A stretch of DNA of 28,844 nucleotides from Legionella sp. (GTDB lineage: Bacteria > Pseudomonadota > Gammaproteobacteria > Legionellales > Legionellaceae). The notes under the pieces are model-generated. The model ran no database searches. It saw only the letters and a program-made list of their open reading frames with translations, and was not told the origin of the DNA. The translations under genes were made by a program, and so were the position numbers. Numbering within the stretch: position 1 is the first letter of the stretch; each line of letters opens with the position of its first letter. The stretch is from contig SCSO01000146.1 of assembly GCA_004297865.1 (NCBI GenBank), forward strand, positions 1-28,844. Direction: 5' to 3'. Positions 7,401 through 15,886 of this stretch are shown here, piece by piece.

Positions 7401-7598
7401 ATGGCAGTACAACAAAATAAGAAATCACGCTCTCGACGTGACATGCGTCGTTCGCACGATGCATTAACCAAACCTACACTTTCTGTAGATCAAACTACAG
7501 GTGAAACGCACCTACGCCATCACATGACTGCCGACGGTTACTACCGCGGTCGTAAAGTGATTGACACAGGGAATGCTTACGAAGACGATAAAGAGTAA
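7401..7598 (+). CDS. rpmF: 50S ribosomal protein L32
   Basis: Small basic protein of the large ribosomal subunit. 65 residues from ATG 7401, preceded by TAGGAG 8 bases away; an in-frame TTG at 7383 lies before that ribosome site and is rejected. The start MAVQQNKKSRSRRDMRRSHD is the L32 signature, followed by THLRHHMTADGYYRGRKV. There is no CxxC zinc pair, as is common in gammaproteobacterial L32. It sits in the standard place between yceD and plsX. Confidence 0.97.
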   Translation: MAVQQNKKSRSRRDMRRSHDALTKPTLSVDQTTGETHLRHHMTADGYYRGRKVIDTGNAYEDDKE

Positions 7599-7603
7599 TC
7601 TCT

Positions 7604-8632
7604 TTGAAAAATATCACCATTGCGGTTGACGCAATGGGTGGGGATCATGGACTTAGTGTTGTGATTCCTGCCTGTATACGCGCGGCCAAAAAAAATCCGG
7701 ATCTCAAACTTATTCTAGTCGGTGTACAGGACAAGATTACTGCTGCCTTAAAGCAACATGGGGTTTTATCCTCTAAGCAGTTCTCCATTGTGCATGCCTC
7801 CGAAGTAGTGGGTATGGATGAATTACCCTCACATGCCTTGCGCAACAAAAAAGACTCCTCTATGCGAGTCGCACTTAATCTCGTGAAAGATGAAACTGCC
7901 CAAGCTTGTGTTAGTGCTGGCAACACCGGGGCCTTAATGGCCACAGCGCGTTTTGTATTAAAAACCTTGCCTGGGATTGATCGCCCAGCCATTGTTTCTG
8001 AGGTGCCTACCTCTAAAGGTAAAACCTGGGTAATTGACCTAGGGGCAAATGTGGATTCTTGTGCCGAACATTTATTCCAATTTGCTGTTATGGGCTCTGC
8101 GTTAATTCATGCTATTGAAAATAAACCCAAACCCAAAATTGCCTTGTTGAATATTGGTGTAGAAGAAATCAAAGGGAATGACCAAGTTAAACGAACCGCT
8201 CATATGCTGGCTGAATGCCATGTGATGAATTACGTCGGTTACGTGGAAGGGGATCAATTCTATTCCGGTGAAGTGGATCTGGTGGTTTGTGATGGCTTTG
8301 TAGGAAATGTGGCCTTAAAGGCCAGTGAAGGCATCGCGAAATTGATGCTGAATACTCTTAAAGAATCCTTTAATAAGAATTGGTTAACTAAAATAAGCGG
8401 TTTCCTTGCTATGCCCGCCTTAAATCAACTCAAGGCACGTTTAGATCCTGCCCGTTATAACGGCGCGACCATGTTGGGTCTAAATGGTATTGTGATTAAG
8501 AGTCATGGTGGCGCGACTGAAATTGCATTCCAACATGCGATTGATGAAGCGGTTTTAGAAGTTAAAAATAATGTGGTGGAGTTAGTGCGAGATCAAATTA
8601 ATGATTTCATTAATCAGGGATTGTTGTTATGA
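7604..8632 (+). CDS. plsX: Phosphate acyltransferase PlsX
   Basis: Makes acyl-phosphate from acyl-ACP and phosphate, feeding the PlsY route to lysophosphatidic acid, as a peripheral membrane enzyme. 342 residues starting at TTG 7604; the next ATG lies inside the invariant AVDAMGGDHG block, so TTG is the only start that keeps the family N-terminus. Further motifs are SAGNTGALMA, LNIGVEEIKGND, GNVALKASEG and the C-terminal GLNGIVIKSHG. The stop overlaps the fabH start (ATGA), a translational coupling seen in many fab clusters. Confidence 0.95.
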   Translation: MKNITIAVDAMGGDHGLSVVIPACIRAAKKNPDLKLILVGVQDKITAALKQHGVLSSKQFSIVHASEVVGMDELPSHALRNKKDSSMRVALNLVKDETAQACVSAGNTGALMATARFVLKTLPGIDRPAIVSEVPTSKGKTWVIDLGANVDSCAEHLFQFAVMGSALIHAIENKPKPKIALLNIGVEEIKGNDQVKRTAHMLAECHVMNYVGYVEGDQFYSGEVDLVVCDGFVGNVALKASEGIAKLMLNTLKESFNKNWLTKISGFLAMPALNQLKARLDPARYNGATMLGLNGIVIKSHGGATEIAFQHAIDEAVLEVKNNVVELVRDQINDFINQGLLL

Positions 8633-9582
8633 GAAATGCCATAATCAGTGGAACTGGAAGTTATTCTCCTGAAAAACAACTCACTAATGCTGAACTTGAG
8701 ACGATGTTGGATACCGACGATGAATGGATAGTTTCTCGTACTGGTATTAGTAGCCGCAGTGTGGCCCAAGATCATGAAACAACTTCCTTTATGGCTGCCA
8801 AAGCTGCGGAGCAAGCCTTAGCAGCTTCCGGAGTGCCGGCAGATGAAATCGATCTCATATTAGTTGCTACCTGCACTCCCGATCATTTTTTCCCTAGCGT
8901 TGCTTGTCACGTACAACATGCTCTAAAGATTAAACGACCCATTCCTGCTTTCGATATTAGCGCGGCTTGCAGCGGTTTTGTCTATGCTATGGATATTGCT
9001 AACCAATACATCACTAATGGGACAGCCAAACATATTTTAGTGATTGGTAGTGAGAGCATGTCACGCGCTGTAGATTGGACGGATCGCAGTACTTGTATAC
9101 TCTTTGGCGACGGTGCCGGAGCCGTGGTACTGAGTGCCAGTGATAGACCAGGCATTTTAGGTAGCGTCTTGCATGCTGCATTTGATGAAGAGAAACTGTT
9201 GGCTTTGTCTAATTCCAGCTTTGAAGAAAAACGCCAAACCATTGCTATGCGAGGCAATGAAGTCTTTAAACTCGCGGTCACTATCATGGGTGATGTAGTG
9301 GATGAAGTGTTAAAAATTAGTAACTTAAGTAAATCAGACATCAATTGGTTAATTCCACATCAAGCGAATATTCGTATTATTCAAGCTATCGCTAAAAAAT
9401 TATCTTTGCCTATGTCGCAAGTTATAGTGACTCTTGCTAATCAAGGCAATACCTCTGCTGCATCTATTCCTCTCGCTTTAGATATATCCATTCGCAATAA
9501 GCAAATTACGCGAGATGAGATTTTATTAATTGAATCCTTTGGTGGTGGAATGACCTGGGGCGCAATGGTCATTCGTTATTAA
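8629..9582 (+). CDS. fabH: 3-oxoacyl-ACP synthase III (KAS III)
   Basis: Condenses acetyl-CoA with malonyl-ACP to begin fatty-acid synthesis. 317 residues with the catalytic triad Cys114 (ISAACSGF), His244 (IPHQANIRI) and Asn274 (NQGNTSAASIP). The N-terminal TDDEWIVSRTGI and C-terminal SFGGGMTWGA blocks are complete. It shares four bases with plsX and is followed by fabD after 26 bases. Confidence 0.97.
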   Translation: MRNAIISGTGSYSPEKQLTNAELETMLDTDDEWIVSRTGISSRSVAQDHETTSFMAAKAAEQALAASGVPADEIDLILVATCTPDHFFPSVACHVQHALKIKRPIPAFDISAACSGFVYAMDIANQYITNGTAKHILVIGSESMSRAVDWTDRSTCILFGDGAGAVVLSASDRPGILGSVLHAAFDEEKLLALSNSSFEEKRQTIAMRGNEVFKLAVTIMGDVVDEVLKISNLSKSDINWLIPHQANIRIIQAIAKKLSLPMSQVIVTLANQGNTSAASIPLALDISIRNKQITRDEILLIESFGGGMTWGAMVIRY

Positions 9583-9608
9583 TCAATCATGTTAAAGGGT
9601 CAATAGTT

Positions 9609-10550
9609 ATGGTAAAAACAGCGTTTGTATTTCCCGGTCAAGGCTCACAATCTGTTGGTATGTTGGCAGATTTTGTACCTGGTTACCCTATAATTACTGA
9701 AACTTTCGCTGAAGCTTCAGAAGCTATTGGTTATGATCTTTGGCAACTTGCGCAAAATGGTCCTGAAGAGAAAATCAATCAAACGGAACACACGCAAGTT
9801 CTTATGCTGACTGCTGACATCGCAATCTCAAGATTAATCTTACAACAAGGCATTCCTTATCCCCAAGCTATGGCAGGACATAGTTTAGGAGAATATGCGG
9901 CTTTAGTTGCTGCAAACGCTTTATCCTTGAGTGATGGTGTGCGCTTAGTCGCTCGCCGCGGGCAAGTCATGCAAAATTCTGTGCCACTAGGGCAGGGTGC
10001 TATGGCTGCTATTGTGGGTTTAACCAATGAGCAAGTTACGGAATTGTGCAATAAAGCCAGTCAAGGTAATGAAAGCGTGAGCCCAGCTAATTACAATGCC
10101 ATTGGTCAAGTTGTGGTTGCTGGTCACACTCCTGCTGTTGAACGTCTTATTAAATTAGCTGAAGAAGCCGATGCGCGTTTAGCGAAAATCATCCCTGTTA
10201 GCGTTCCTTGTCATTGTGCTTTATTGACAGAGGCAGCGGATTTATTTGCTGAAAGTCTGGCACAAGTATCGTTTGAAAAGCCCAGTGTAGAGGTGATTTC
10301 CAATGTGGATCTTAATGCTTACACCTCGGCAGAACAAATTCGTAATCGATTAAAAGAGCAACTTTATAGTCCAGTGCGTTGGGTTGAAACCATTCAACTC
10401 TTTAAAAACCGTGGCGTGGAATTGCTGATAGAATGTGGTCCAGGTAAGGTATTAAGCGGATTGACTAAACGTATAGACCGTAGTTTGAATGCTCTAAGTG
10501 TTTATGACACCATCAGTTTGGAGCAATTGCTAGAGCAATTAAATACATAA
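9609..10550 (+). CDS. fabD: Malonyl-CoA:ACP transacylase
   Basis: Moves malonate from CoA to acyl carrier protein, supplying the elongation substrate. 313 residues; FPGQGSQ at 8-14 forms the oxyanion region, the nucleophile is Ser92 in AGHSLGEYAA, Arg117 lies in ARRGQ, and the partner His202 in VPCHCALL. The ATG at 9609 follows AAGGGTC. An 84-base spacer holding a small palindrome separates it from fabG. Confidence 0.97.
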   Translation: MVKTAFVFPGQGSQSVGMLADFVPGYPIITETFAEASEAIGYDLWQLAQNGPEEKINQTEHTQVLMLTADIAISRLILQQGIPYPQAMAGHSLGEYAALVAANALSLSDGVRLVARRGQVMQNSVPLGQGAMAAIVGLTNEQVTELCNKASQGNESVSPANYNAIGQVVVAGHTPAVERLIKLAEEADARLAKIIPVSVPCHCALLTEAADLFAESLAQVSFEKPSVEVISNVDLNAYTSAEQIRNRLKEQLYSPVRWVETIQLFKNRGVELLIECGPGKVLSGLTKRIDRSLNALSVYDTISLEQLLEQLNT

Positions 10551-10573
10551 ATGTCACTCGTAGGAAGGACTAA

Positions 10574-10600
10574 TGTCATTCTCGCGAAGAAGGAATGACA
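10574..10600. repeat. Short palindrome in the fabD-fabG spacer
   Basis: TGTCATTC (10574-10581) and GAATGACA (10593-10600) form an 8-bp stem with an 11-base, CGCG-containing loop. The layout resembles the GTCATTCCCGCG-type dispersed repeats found in many proteobacteria. There is no T-run, so it is not a convincing terminator; it may affect mRNA stability between the two genes. Confidence 0.5.
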
Positions 10601-10634
10601 GACAAGATATGACAAAGATACTTAGAGGAATGGT

Positions 10635-11378
10635 ATGATATTGGAAAATAAAATCGCATTAGTCACCGGAGCCAGTCGCGGCATAGGTCAAGCTATTGCT
10701 TTAAAATTAGCTCGTGAGGGCGCTTTTGTTTTTGGTACAGCAACTTCCGAACAAGGGGCTGCGGCAATTACTGCCTTATTTGAGCAAGAAAATTTAGCAG
10801 GAAGAGGCTTAGTGCTTGATGTAACCAATTCCGAACAAGTAGAGCAAGTGATGAATGAGCTCGCTGAAAATGAACAAAATCCGTCCATTTTAGTGAACAA
10901 TGCTGGAATTACTGCAGATAATTTACTCTTGCGAATGGATGATGAGGAATGGTACAAAGTAATAGAAACGAATTTAAATTCCATCTATCGCATGTCTAAA
11001 GCTTGTATAAAATCAATGTTCAGAGCGCGCTGGGGACGTATTATTTCCGTAGGTTCTGTAGTGGGTTCAAGTGGAAATTCTGGACAGGTTAACTACACTG
11101 CTGCAAAGGCGGGCATAGTGGGGTTTTCTAAATCCCTGGCCCAAGAAATTGGCAGTCGAGGTATCACTGTGAATGTGGTTGCTCCTGGTTTTATTGATAC
11201 GGATATGACCACAGCCTTACCCGATATGGTCAAAGAGGAAATGCTAAAACGAATTCCAATGCGAAAGTTAGGTCAAGCAGAGGATGTGGCTGATGCGGTA
11301 GCTTTTTTAGCATCAGACAGTGCTAAATATATTACAGGTGAGACAATTCATGTCAACGGCGGGATGTACATGAATTAA
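10635..11378 (+). CDS. fabG: 3-oxoacyl-ACP reductase
   Basis: NADPH-dependent reduction of 3-ketoacyl-ACP in each elongation cycle; a short-chain dehydrogenase. 247 residues. TGASRGIG (11-18) binds the cofactor, NNAG is at 88-91, and the catalytic set is Ser141, Tyr154 and Lys158 (SVVGSSGNSGQVNYTAAKAG). The end HVNGGMYMN is typical. AGAGGA lies 9 bases before the ATG. It is separated from acpP by 87 bases, AT-rich enough to hold an acpP promoter, though no clear -35/-10 pair was found. Confidence 0.97.
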   Translation: MILENKIALVTGASRGIGQAIALKLAREGAFVFGTATSEQGAAAITALFEQENLAGRGLVLDVTNSEQVEQVMNELAENEQNPSILVNNAGITADNLLLRMDDEEWYKVIETNLNSIYRMSKACIKSMFRARWGRIISVGSVVGSSGNSGQVNYTAAKAGIVGFSKSLAQEIGSRGITVNVVAPGFIDTDMTTALPDMVKEEMLKRIPMRKLGQAEDVADAVAFLASDSAKYITGETIHVNGGMYMN

Positions 11379-11465
11379 ATAATCTTGCGTTATCTGTATA
11401 TTTTTATAAACTAACCGTCAGTAATGGTAAACTATTTATTTAAACCGAAAGAGGAAAACTAAGTT

Positions 11466-11714
11466 ATGAGTACAGTTGAAGATCGTGTACGTAAAATTGT
11501 TGTTGAACAATTAGGTGTTAAAGAAGACGAATTAAAAAATGATGCGTCATTTGTTGATGATCTAGGCGCTGATTCTTTAGATACAGTAGAATTAGTCATG
11601 GCTCTCGAAGAAGAATTTGAAACTGAAATTCCTGATGAGAAAGCTGAGAAAATCACTACGATTCAAGAAGCGATAGACTACATTGAGTCAAACATGAATA
11701 AAGAAGAAGCTTAA
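11466..11714 (+). CDS. acpP: Acyl carrier protein
   Basis: Carries growing acyl chains on a phosphopantetheine arm. 82 acidic residues, with the modified serine at 37 in GADSLDTVELVM. The helix II region ELVMALEEEFETEIPDE is the surface recognised by FabD, FabH, FabF and PlsX, all encoded alongside. A strong GAGGAAAA ribosome site lies before the ATG, suiting a very abundant protein. Confidence 0.97.
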   Translation: MSTVEDRVRKIVVEQLGVKEDELKNDASFVDDLGADSLDTVELVMALEEEFETEIPDEKAEKITTIQEAIDYIESNMNKEEA

Positions 11715-11745
11715 TAGAACAAGCTTAATTTTTGAGGAGCTCTCG

Positions 11746-12984
11746 TTGAGTAAGCGGCGTGTGGTAGTTACTGGCATGGGGATGCTAACCCCTGTAGGAC
11801 TAAATGTTAACGAAACTTGGCAAAATATATTGGCCGGAGTGAGTGGTGTGGGTCTGGTGGAGGATTTTCCTACTGAAGACTACAGCACAAAAATCTGGGC
11901 TAAGGTCAAGAATTTTAATATTGAAAACCATGTGCCTTTAAAAGACGCACGCAAAATGGACGTATTCACCCAATACGGAATTGCTGCTGCAGATGAAGCA
12001 ATTCTTGATTCTGGTTTGAAAATCGACGAGGCCTTAGCGCGCCGTACAGGCGTTGCAGTGGGTGCTGGCATCGGCGGTATTCAAACCATTTGTAATAATC
12101 AAGATAAATTGGTTGAAGGTGGTCCTCGTAAAGTATCTCCTTTTTTCATTCCCGCTGGCATTATCAATATGGTTGCTGGGCAAATTTCAATTAAGCACAA
12201 TTTGAAAGGCCCTAATATTTCTGTAGTTACTGCGTGTACAACAGGTACTCATAATATCGGACTTGCTGGCCGTATGATTGCTTATGGTGATGCTGATGTG
12301 ATGGTCTGTGGTGGTTCTGAAATGACCACAACACCCCTGTGTTTAGCTGGTTTCTCGGCAGTCCGGTCTTTGTCTAAGCGTAACGATGAACCTGAAAAAG
12401 CGTCTCGTCCTTGGGATAAGGATCGTGATGGCTTCGTTATGGGTGAAGGTGCTGGAATTCTAGTTCTTGAAGAATATGAGCATGCCAAAGCTCGTGGCGC
12501 TAAGATCTATGCTGAATTAGTGGGCTTTGGTATGTCGGGTGATGCCTATCATATTACAGCTCCTGATGAAGATGCTGATGGCGCAGCCCGGGCTATGGAA
12601 GCAGCTATCAATGATGCCGGTATTAATCCCAATCAAATTGACTACATCAATGCGCATGGCACATCGACCTATCTTAATGATTTAAACGAAACCAAAGCAA
12701 TTAAGCGAGTTTTTAAAGATTATGCTTATGAGTTAGCGGTGAGTTCAACGAAATCGATGACCGGACATTTGTTAGGTGCTGCCGGTGCTGTAGAAGCGAT
12801 ATTCAGTATTTTAGCATTACGTGATCAAATTGCTCCTCCCACTATCAATTTGGATAACCCGGATGAGAATTGTGATCTTAACTATGTGCCCCATAAACCG
12901 CAAAAAAGAACCATAAACTATGTTTTGAGTAATTCTCTAGGTTTTGGTGGAACCAACGGTAGTTTATTATTTAAGCGAATTTAA
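11746..12984 (+). CDS. fabF: 3-oxoacyl-ACP synthase II (KAS II)
   Basis: Elongates acyl-ACP with malonyl-ACP; controls chain length and unsaturated products at low temperature in E. coli. 412 residues starting at TTG 11746, eight bases after GAGGAG; no other start keeps the MSKRRVVVTGMG opening. The triad is Cys164 (TACTTGTHNIG), His304 (NAHGTSTYLND) and His341 (GHLLGAAGAVEA). The usual alanine after the catalytic Cys is Thr and the usual Pro after GTST is Tyr, both conservative for the family. mltG follows with no gap. Confidence 0.96.
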   Translation: MSKRRVVVTGMGMLTPVGLNVNETWQNILAGVSGVGLVEDFPTEDYSTKIWAKVKNFNIENHVPLKDARKMDVFTQYGIAAADEAILDSGLKIDEALARRTGVAVGAGIGGIQTICNNQDKLVEGGPRKVSPFFIPAGIINMVAGQISIKHNLKGPNISVVTACTTGTHNIGLAGRMIAYGDADVMVCGGSEMTTTPLCLAGFSAVRSLSKRNDEPEKASRPWDKDRDGFVMGEGAGILVLEEYEHAKARGAKIYAELVGFGMSGDAYHITAPDEDADGAARAMEAAINDAGINPNQIDYINAHGTSTYLNDLNETKAIKRVFKDYAYELAVSSTKSMTGHLLGAAGAVEAIFSILALRDQIAPPTINLDNPDENCDLNYVPHKPQKRTINYVLSNSLGFGGTNGSLLFKRI

Positions 12985-13983
12985 ATGTTGAGTGCAGGAC
13001 GAAATAAACTGTTTTGTCTCATTGTTTTGACTTTTCTAGTCCTATTAGGTTTTTTATTTTGGCATTTGTTTTCCTTAATGAAAACACCGATGATTCAAAA
13101 AGATCAAAAGTCTGTCATTATCACTTTAGATAAATCTGCGTCGGCTTATCAATTTGCTCGACTTTTAAAAGAAAAAGAATTGATTCCCTCTGTTAAATTA
13201 TTTGTTTATCTCGTGCGAGCAAAAGGCCTGGCGCATCAATTAAAAGCAGGCGTGTATCAAATCATTCCAGGTGAATCCGCAACAGAATTATTAGATAGGA
13301 TTGTGGAGGGCGATGTTATCACCCAAAATTTTTCGATTATTGCGGGTACAACTCAAGAAAAAATAGCTCAAGATTTAGCAAAAGCACCGTATTTAATGTA
13401 TGACCCTAAAGATTGGGCACTTATTCAAGAAAATCATGCGAATGCCGAAGGATTGCTATTAGCAGATACTTATCAATACTCTGGTGGTAGTAGCAGTAAG
13501 ACTTTATTGCTGCAGGCTAATCGAAATTTAAAACAGTATTTAGATGAATTGTGGGCGCATCGGGCTCCTAATTTACCTTATAAATCGCCCTATGACATGC
13601 TGATTGCAGCATCCATTATTGAAAAAGAAACGGCTATTCCTGAAGAAAGAAAATTGATTGCTGGTGTCATGACGAATCGCATTAAAAAGGGCATGCCTTT
13701 GCAAATGGATCCTACCGTGATTTATGGTTTGGGTAAGATCTATAAAGGAAAATTATCCCATAAAGATTTGCAAATAGATTCACCCTATAATTCCTATCGT
13801 TATCGTGGCTTGCCACCTACCCCTATAGCAATGATTGGTAAAGAAGCTTTAGAAGCTGCAGCCCATCCACAATCATCCAATTACCTTTATTTTGTGGCTA
13901 AAGGAGATGGTTCCCATCAGTTTTCTGAAACCTACGAACAACAACGTAAGGCTGTGTATCAATATCAACGCAAGGATTTATAA
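12985..13983 (+). CDS. mltG: Endolytic murein transglycosylase MltG (YceG)
   Basis: Inner-membrane lytic transglycosylase that cuts nascent glycan strands and sets their length. 332 residues: one membrane anchor at 10-30, a LysM-like region (residues 42-110), then the YceG catalytic domain with Glu213 in AASIIEKET, NRIKKGMPLQMDPTVIYG and the SPYNSYRYRGLPPTPI block. Its ATG follows the fabF stop directly. In E. coli pabC lies between fabF and mltG; it is absent here. tmk begins directly after its stop, so fabF, mltG and tmk are probably translationally coupled. Confidence 0.94.
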   Translation: MLSAGRNKLFCLIVLTFLVLLGFLFWHLFSLMKTPMIQKDQKSVIITLDKSASAYQFARLLKEKELIPSVKLFVYLVRAKGLAHQLKAGVYQIIPGESATELLDRIVEGDVITQNFSIIAGTTQEKIAQDLAKAPYLMYDPKDWALIQENHANAEGLLLADTYQYSGGSSSKTLLLQANRNLKQYLDELWAHRAPNLPYKSPYDMLIAASIIEKETAIPEERKLIAGVMTNRIKKGMPLQMDPTVIYGLGKIYKGKLSHKDLQIDSPYNSYRYRGLPPTPIAMIGKEALEAAAHPQSSNYLYFVAKGDGSHQFSETYEQQRKAVYQYQRKDL

Positions 13984-14622
13984 ATGACTGCTTTAACTGG
14001 GAAGTTCATTGTAATCGAAGGATTAGAAGGCGCTGGTAAATCCACTGCGATGAATACGATTATCGATTTTCTGAATCATTTAAATATTAAGCATCTTACC
14101 ACTCGTGAACCCGGGGGCACGGAAATAGGCGAAACCATTCGATCTATTCTTAAAAATGTGGCCTACAAAGATATTTTGACGGATAAAAGTGAATTACTGC
14201 TTTTTTATACCGCTCGCATGCAATTGCTAGAAGAAGTGGTTAAACCTGCTCTAGCGCAAGGTTATTGGGTAGTGGCAGATCGTTTTGAGCTCTCTACTTT
14301 TGCTTATCAAGGTGGTGGGCGCGGACAGGATTTGCAGTTTATCCAACAATTATCGGACTTTTGTTTGAACGGATTTAAACCGGATTATACCTTGTTTTTA
14401 GATATCAGTCCGGAGTTAGGCATGCAACGTGCGCAGTCACGTGGTGAGTTTGATAGGATAGAGCAACAATCTTTGGATTTTTTCAAAAGAATTCATCAAA
14501 TGTATATGCAAAGACTGAGTTCAGATCCGCATTCAGTTAAAATTGACGCCAGTTTGCCTTTAGTCGAAGTACAAAATTTAATTCGACAAGCGATTCAGCA
14601 ATTCACTGAGCAACAAAAATGA
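13984..14622 (+). CDS. tmk: Thymidylate kinase
   Basis: Phosphorylates dTMP to dTDP. 212 residues; P-loop EGLEGAGKST (13-22), the dTMP-binding TREPGGTEIGE, and DRFELSTFAYQGGGRG. Arg before Gly-Glu-Phe in the LID region (SRGEFDRIE) replaces the more usual RGELDRIE form. It overlaps holB by four bases (ATGA), as expected for the conserved tmk-holB pair. Confidence 0.96.
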   Translation: MTALTGKFIVIEGLEGAGKSTAMNTIIDFLNHLNIKHLTTREPGGTEIGETIRSILKNVAYKDILTDKSELLLFYTARMQLLEEVVKPALAQGYWVVADRFELSTFAYQGGGRGQDLQFIQQLSDFCLNGFKPDYTLFLDISPELGMQRAQSRGEFDRIEQQSLDFFKRIHQMYMQRLSSDPHSVKIDASLPLVEVQNLIRQAIQQFTEQQK

Positions 14623-15515
14623 AAGCACATCAAAGCCAATGGTCAATGTTACAAACAGCGGTGCGTAATCAACGAATTCCGCAAGCTTTGCTTTTTGTTG
14701 GTCCCGCACATTGCGGCCTTCAGGATTTTGTAACCACATTCATGCAATTAGTTTTATGCGATCAGCAGCAAAATGAGCCCTGTTTACATTGTTTAGATTG
14801 TCGTATGAATGGCACGCTCGAACATCCAGACGTATGTTGGATAAAACCAGAAAAAAGTACCAGTGCTATTAAAATCGATCAAATCCGCGAACTTCAAGAA
14901 AGTGTTTACCTTACTCCTCAGCGTAAACGACATCGTATTGTTGTCATTGAAGCTGCAGATCGTATGAATACAGCCGCGGCTAATGCTTTATTAAAAATCT
15001 TAGAAGAGCCTGCACCCCATACGATTTTTATTCTCTTAGCACAACAGGTCAGTACTATATTACCCACTATTATTAGTCGTTGTCAGTTTTTCCGATTCCA
15101 AGCGATTGAAGAATCCCATAAGACCTTGTTGGCTTTAGCAGAGCATTATGCTCCTGAATCAGAAAGAGCAATATTGCTACAACAAGCCACTACTATCCTA
15201 GCTGGATTAATTGAATTAATAGACGGTAAGCAGCATCCTTCTTATATCGCCTCACAATGGGCTAAGTACGAAATCGGACATTTACTGTGGTTTTTATACT
15301 TAGTTTTTGCGCAACTACAATACCTTAAAATCAATGAAAAAGTGGAAGAAAATCCTCACCAACTGCAGTTATTGCAGTTAGCTAACTTGTTAAATCCACT
15401 AAAAATTTTTACCCAAATCGATAAAATCAATACTATCTTGCGAAAATTAAGCCATAATATTAATATCAATTCCACGTTGGCCCTAGAAGATTTCCTTTCT
15501 TCGTTAAGGCCTTAG
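14619..15515 (+). CDS. holB: DNA polymerase III delta-prime subunit
   Basis: Stator of the clamp loader. 298 residues. The AAA+ fold is recognisable, with a degenerate Walker A (VGPAHCGLQDF) that cannot bind ATP well, as is normal for delta-prime; the zinc-type cysteines are at 47, 55, 58 and 61; the Walker B-like VVIEAADRMNTAAANALLKILEEP and the SRC motif (ISRCQFFRF) that supplies the arginine finger are intact. The C-terminal third is weakly conserved. pilZ follows after 21 bases. Confidence 0.93.
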   Translation: MKAHQSQWSMLQTAVRNQRIPQALLFVGPAHCGLQDFVTTFMQLVLCDQQQNEPCLHCLDCRMNGTLEHPDVCWIKPEKSTSAIKIDQIRELQESVYLTPQRKRHRIVVIEAADRMNTAAANALLKILEEPAPHTIFILLAQQVSTILPTIISRCQFFRFQAIEESHKTLLALAEHYAPESERAILLQQATTILAGLIELIDGKQHPSYIASQWAKYEIGHLLWFLYLVFAQLQYLKINEKVEENPHQLQLLQLANLLNPLKIFTQIDKINTILRKLSHNININSTLALEDFLSSLRP

Positions 15516-15536
15516 GCGTCAATTCAGGGAGGATGT

Positions 15537-15878
15537 ATGGCAGAGTTGGAAAAAAACATCAGCTGTACTTTTACCACAGAGGCTTCTCTCTATTTAGCTT
15601 ATATGCCTTTTGTAAAGGGTGGGGGTTTATTTATTCGGAATACGAATTTTCTGCCCTTAGGCACAGAAGTTGAATTGTCCGTCACTCTGCTTAATGAACC
15701 ACAACCATTTAATATTCAAGGAAAAGTGGTTTGGATTACTCCTAAGGGCGCTCAAGGCAATAAACCTTCAGGAATGGGGATCCAATTTACCGGCGAAAAT
15801 AGCCGTCATTTAATGAATAAAATAGATACTTATCTTGCAGGAATGTTAAAATCCACACAACTTACTGATACGATTTAA
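15537..15878 (+). CDS. pilZ: PilZ-domain protein (type IV pilus assembly PilZ type)
   Basis: Small PilZ-fold protein; the Pseudomonas PilZ of the same gene order (holB-pilZ-tatD) is needed for type IV pilus formation. 113 residues with the GGGLFIRNTNFLPLGTEVEL and GKVVWITPKGAQGNKPSGMGIQF strands of the domain. The RxxxR and (D/N)xSxxG motifs for cyclic-di-GMP are missing, as in true PilZ, so it probably does not bind the dinucleotide. A very strong AGGGAGG precedes the ATG. Confidence 0.88.
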   Translation: MAELEKNISCTFTTEASLYLAYMPFVKGGGLFIRNTNFLPLGTEVELSVTLLNEPQPFNIQGKVVWITPKGAQGNKPSGMGIQFTGENSRHLMNKIDTYLAGMLKSTQLTDTI

Positions 15879-15886
15879 GGATTAAC

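Noticed and set aside
8982..9344. 120-residue frame antisense to fabH
   Set aside because: Ser/Thr/Leu-rich composition typical of antisense shadows in this codon use; fabH is intact and certain.
11379..11465. acpP promoter
   Set aside because: TTGCGT (11385-11390) and TATAAA (11405-11410) are present but only 14 bases apart, too close for a normal promoter; not listed as a feature.
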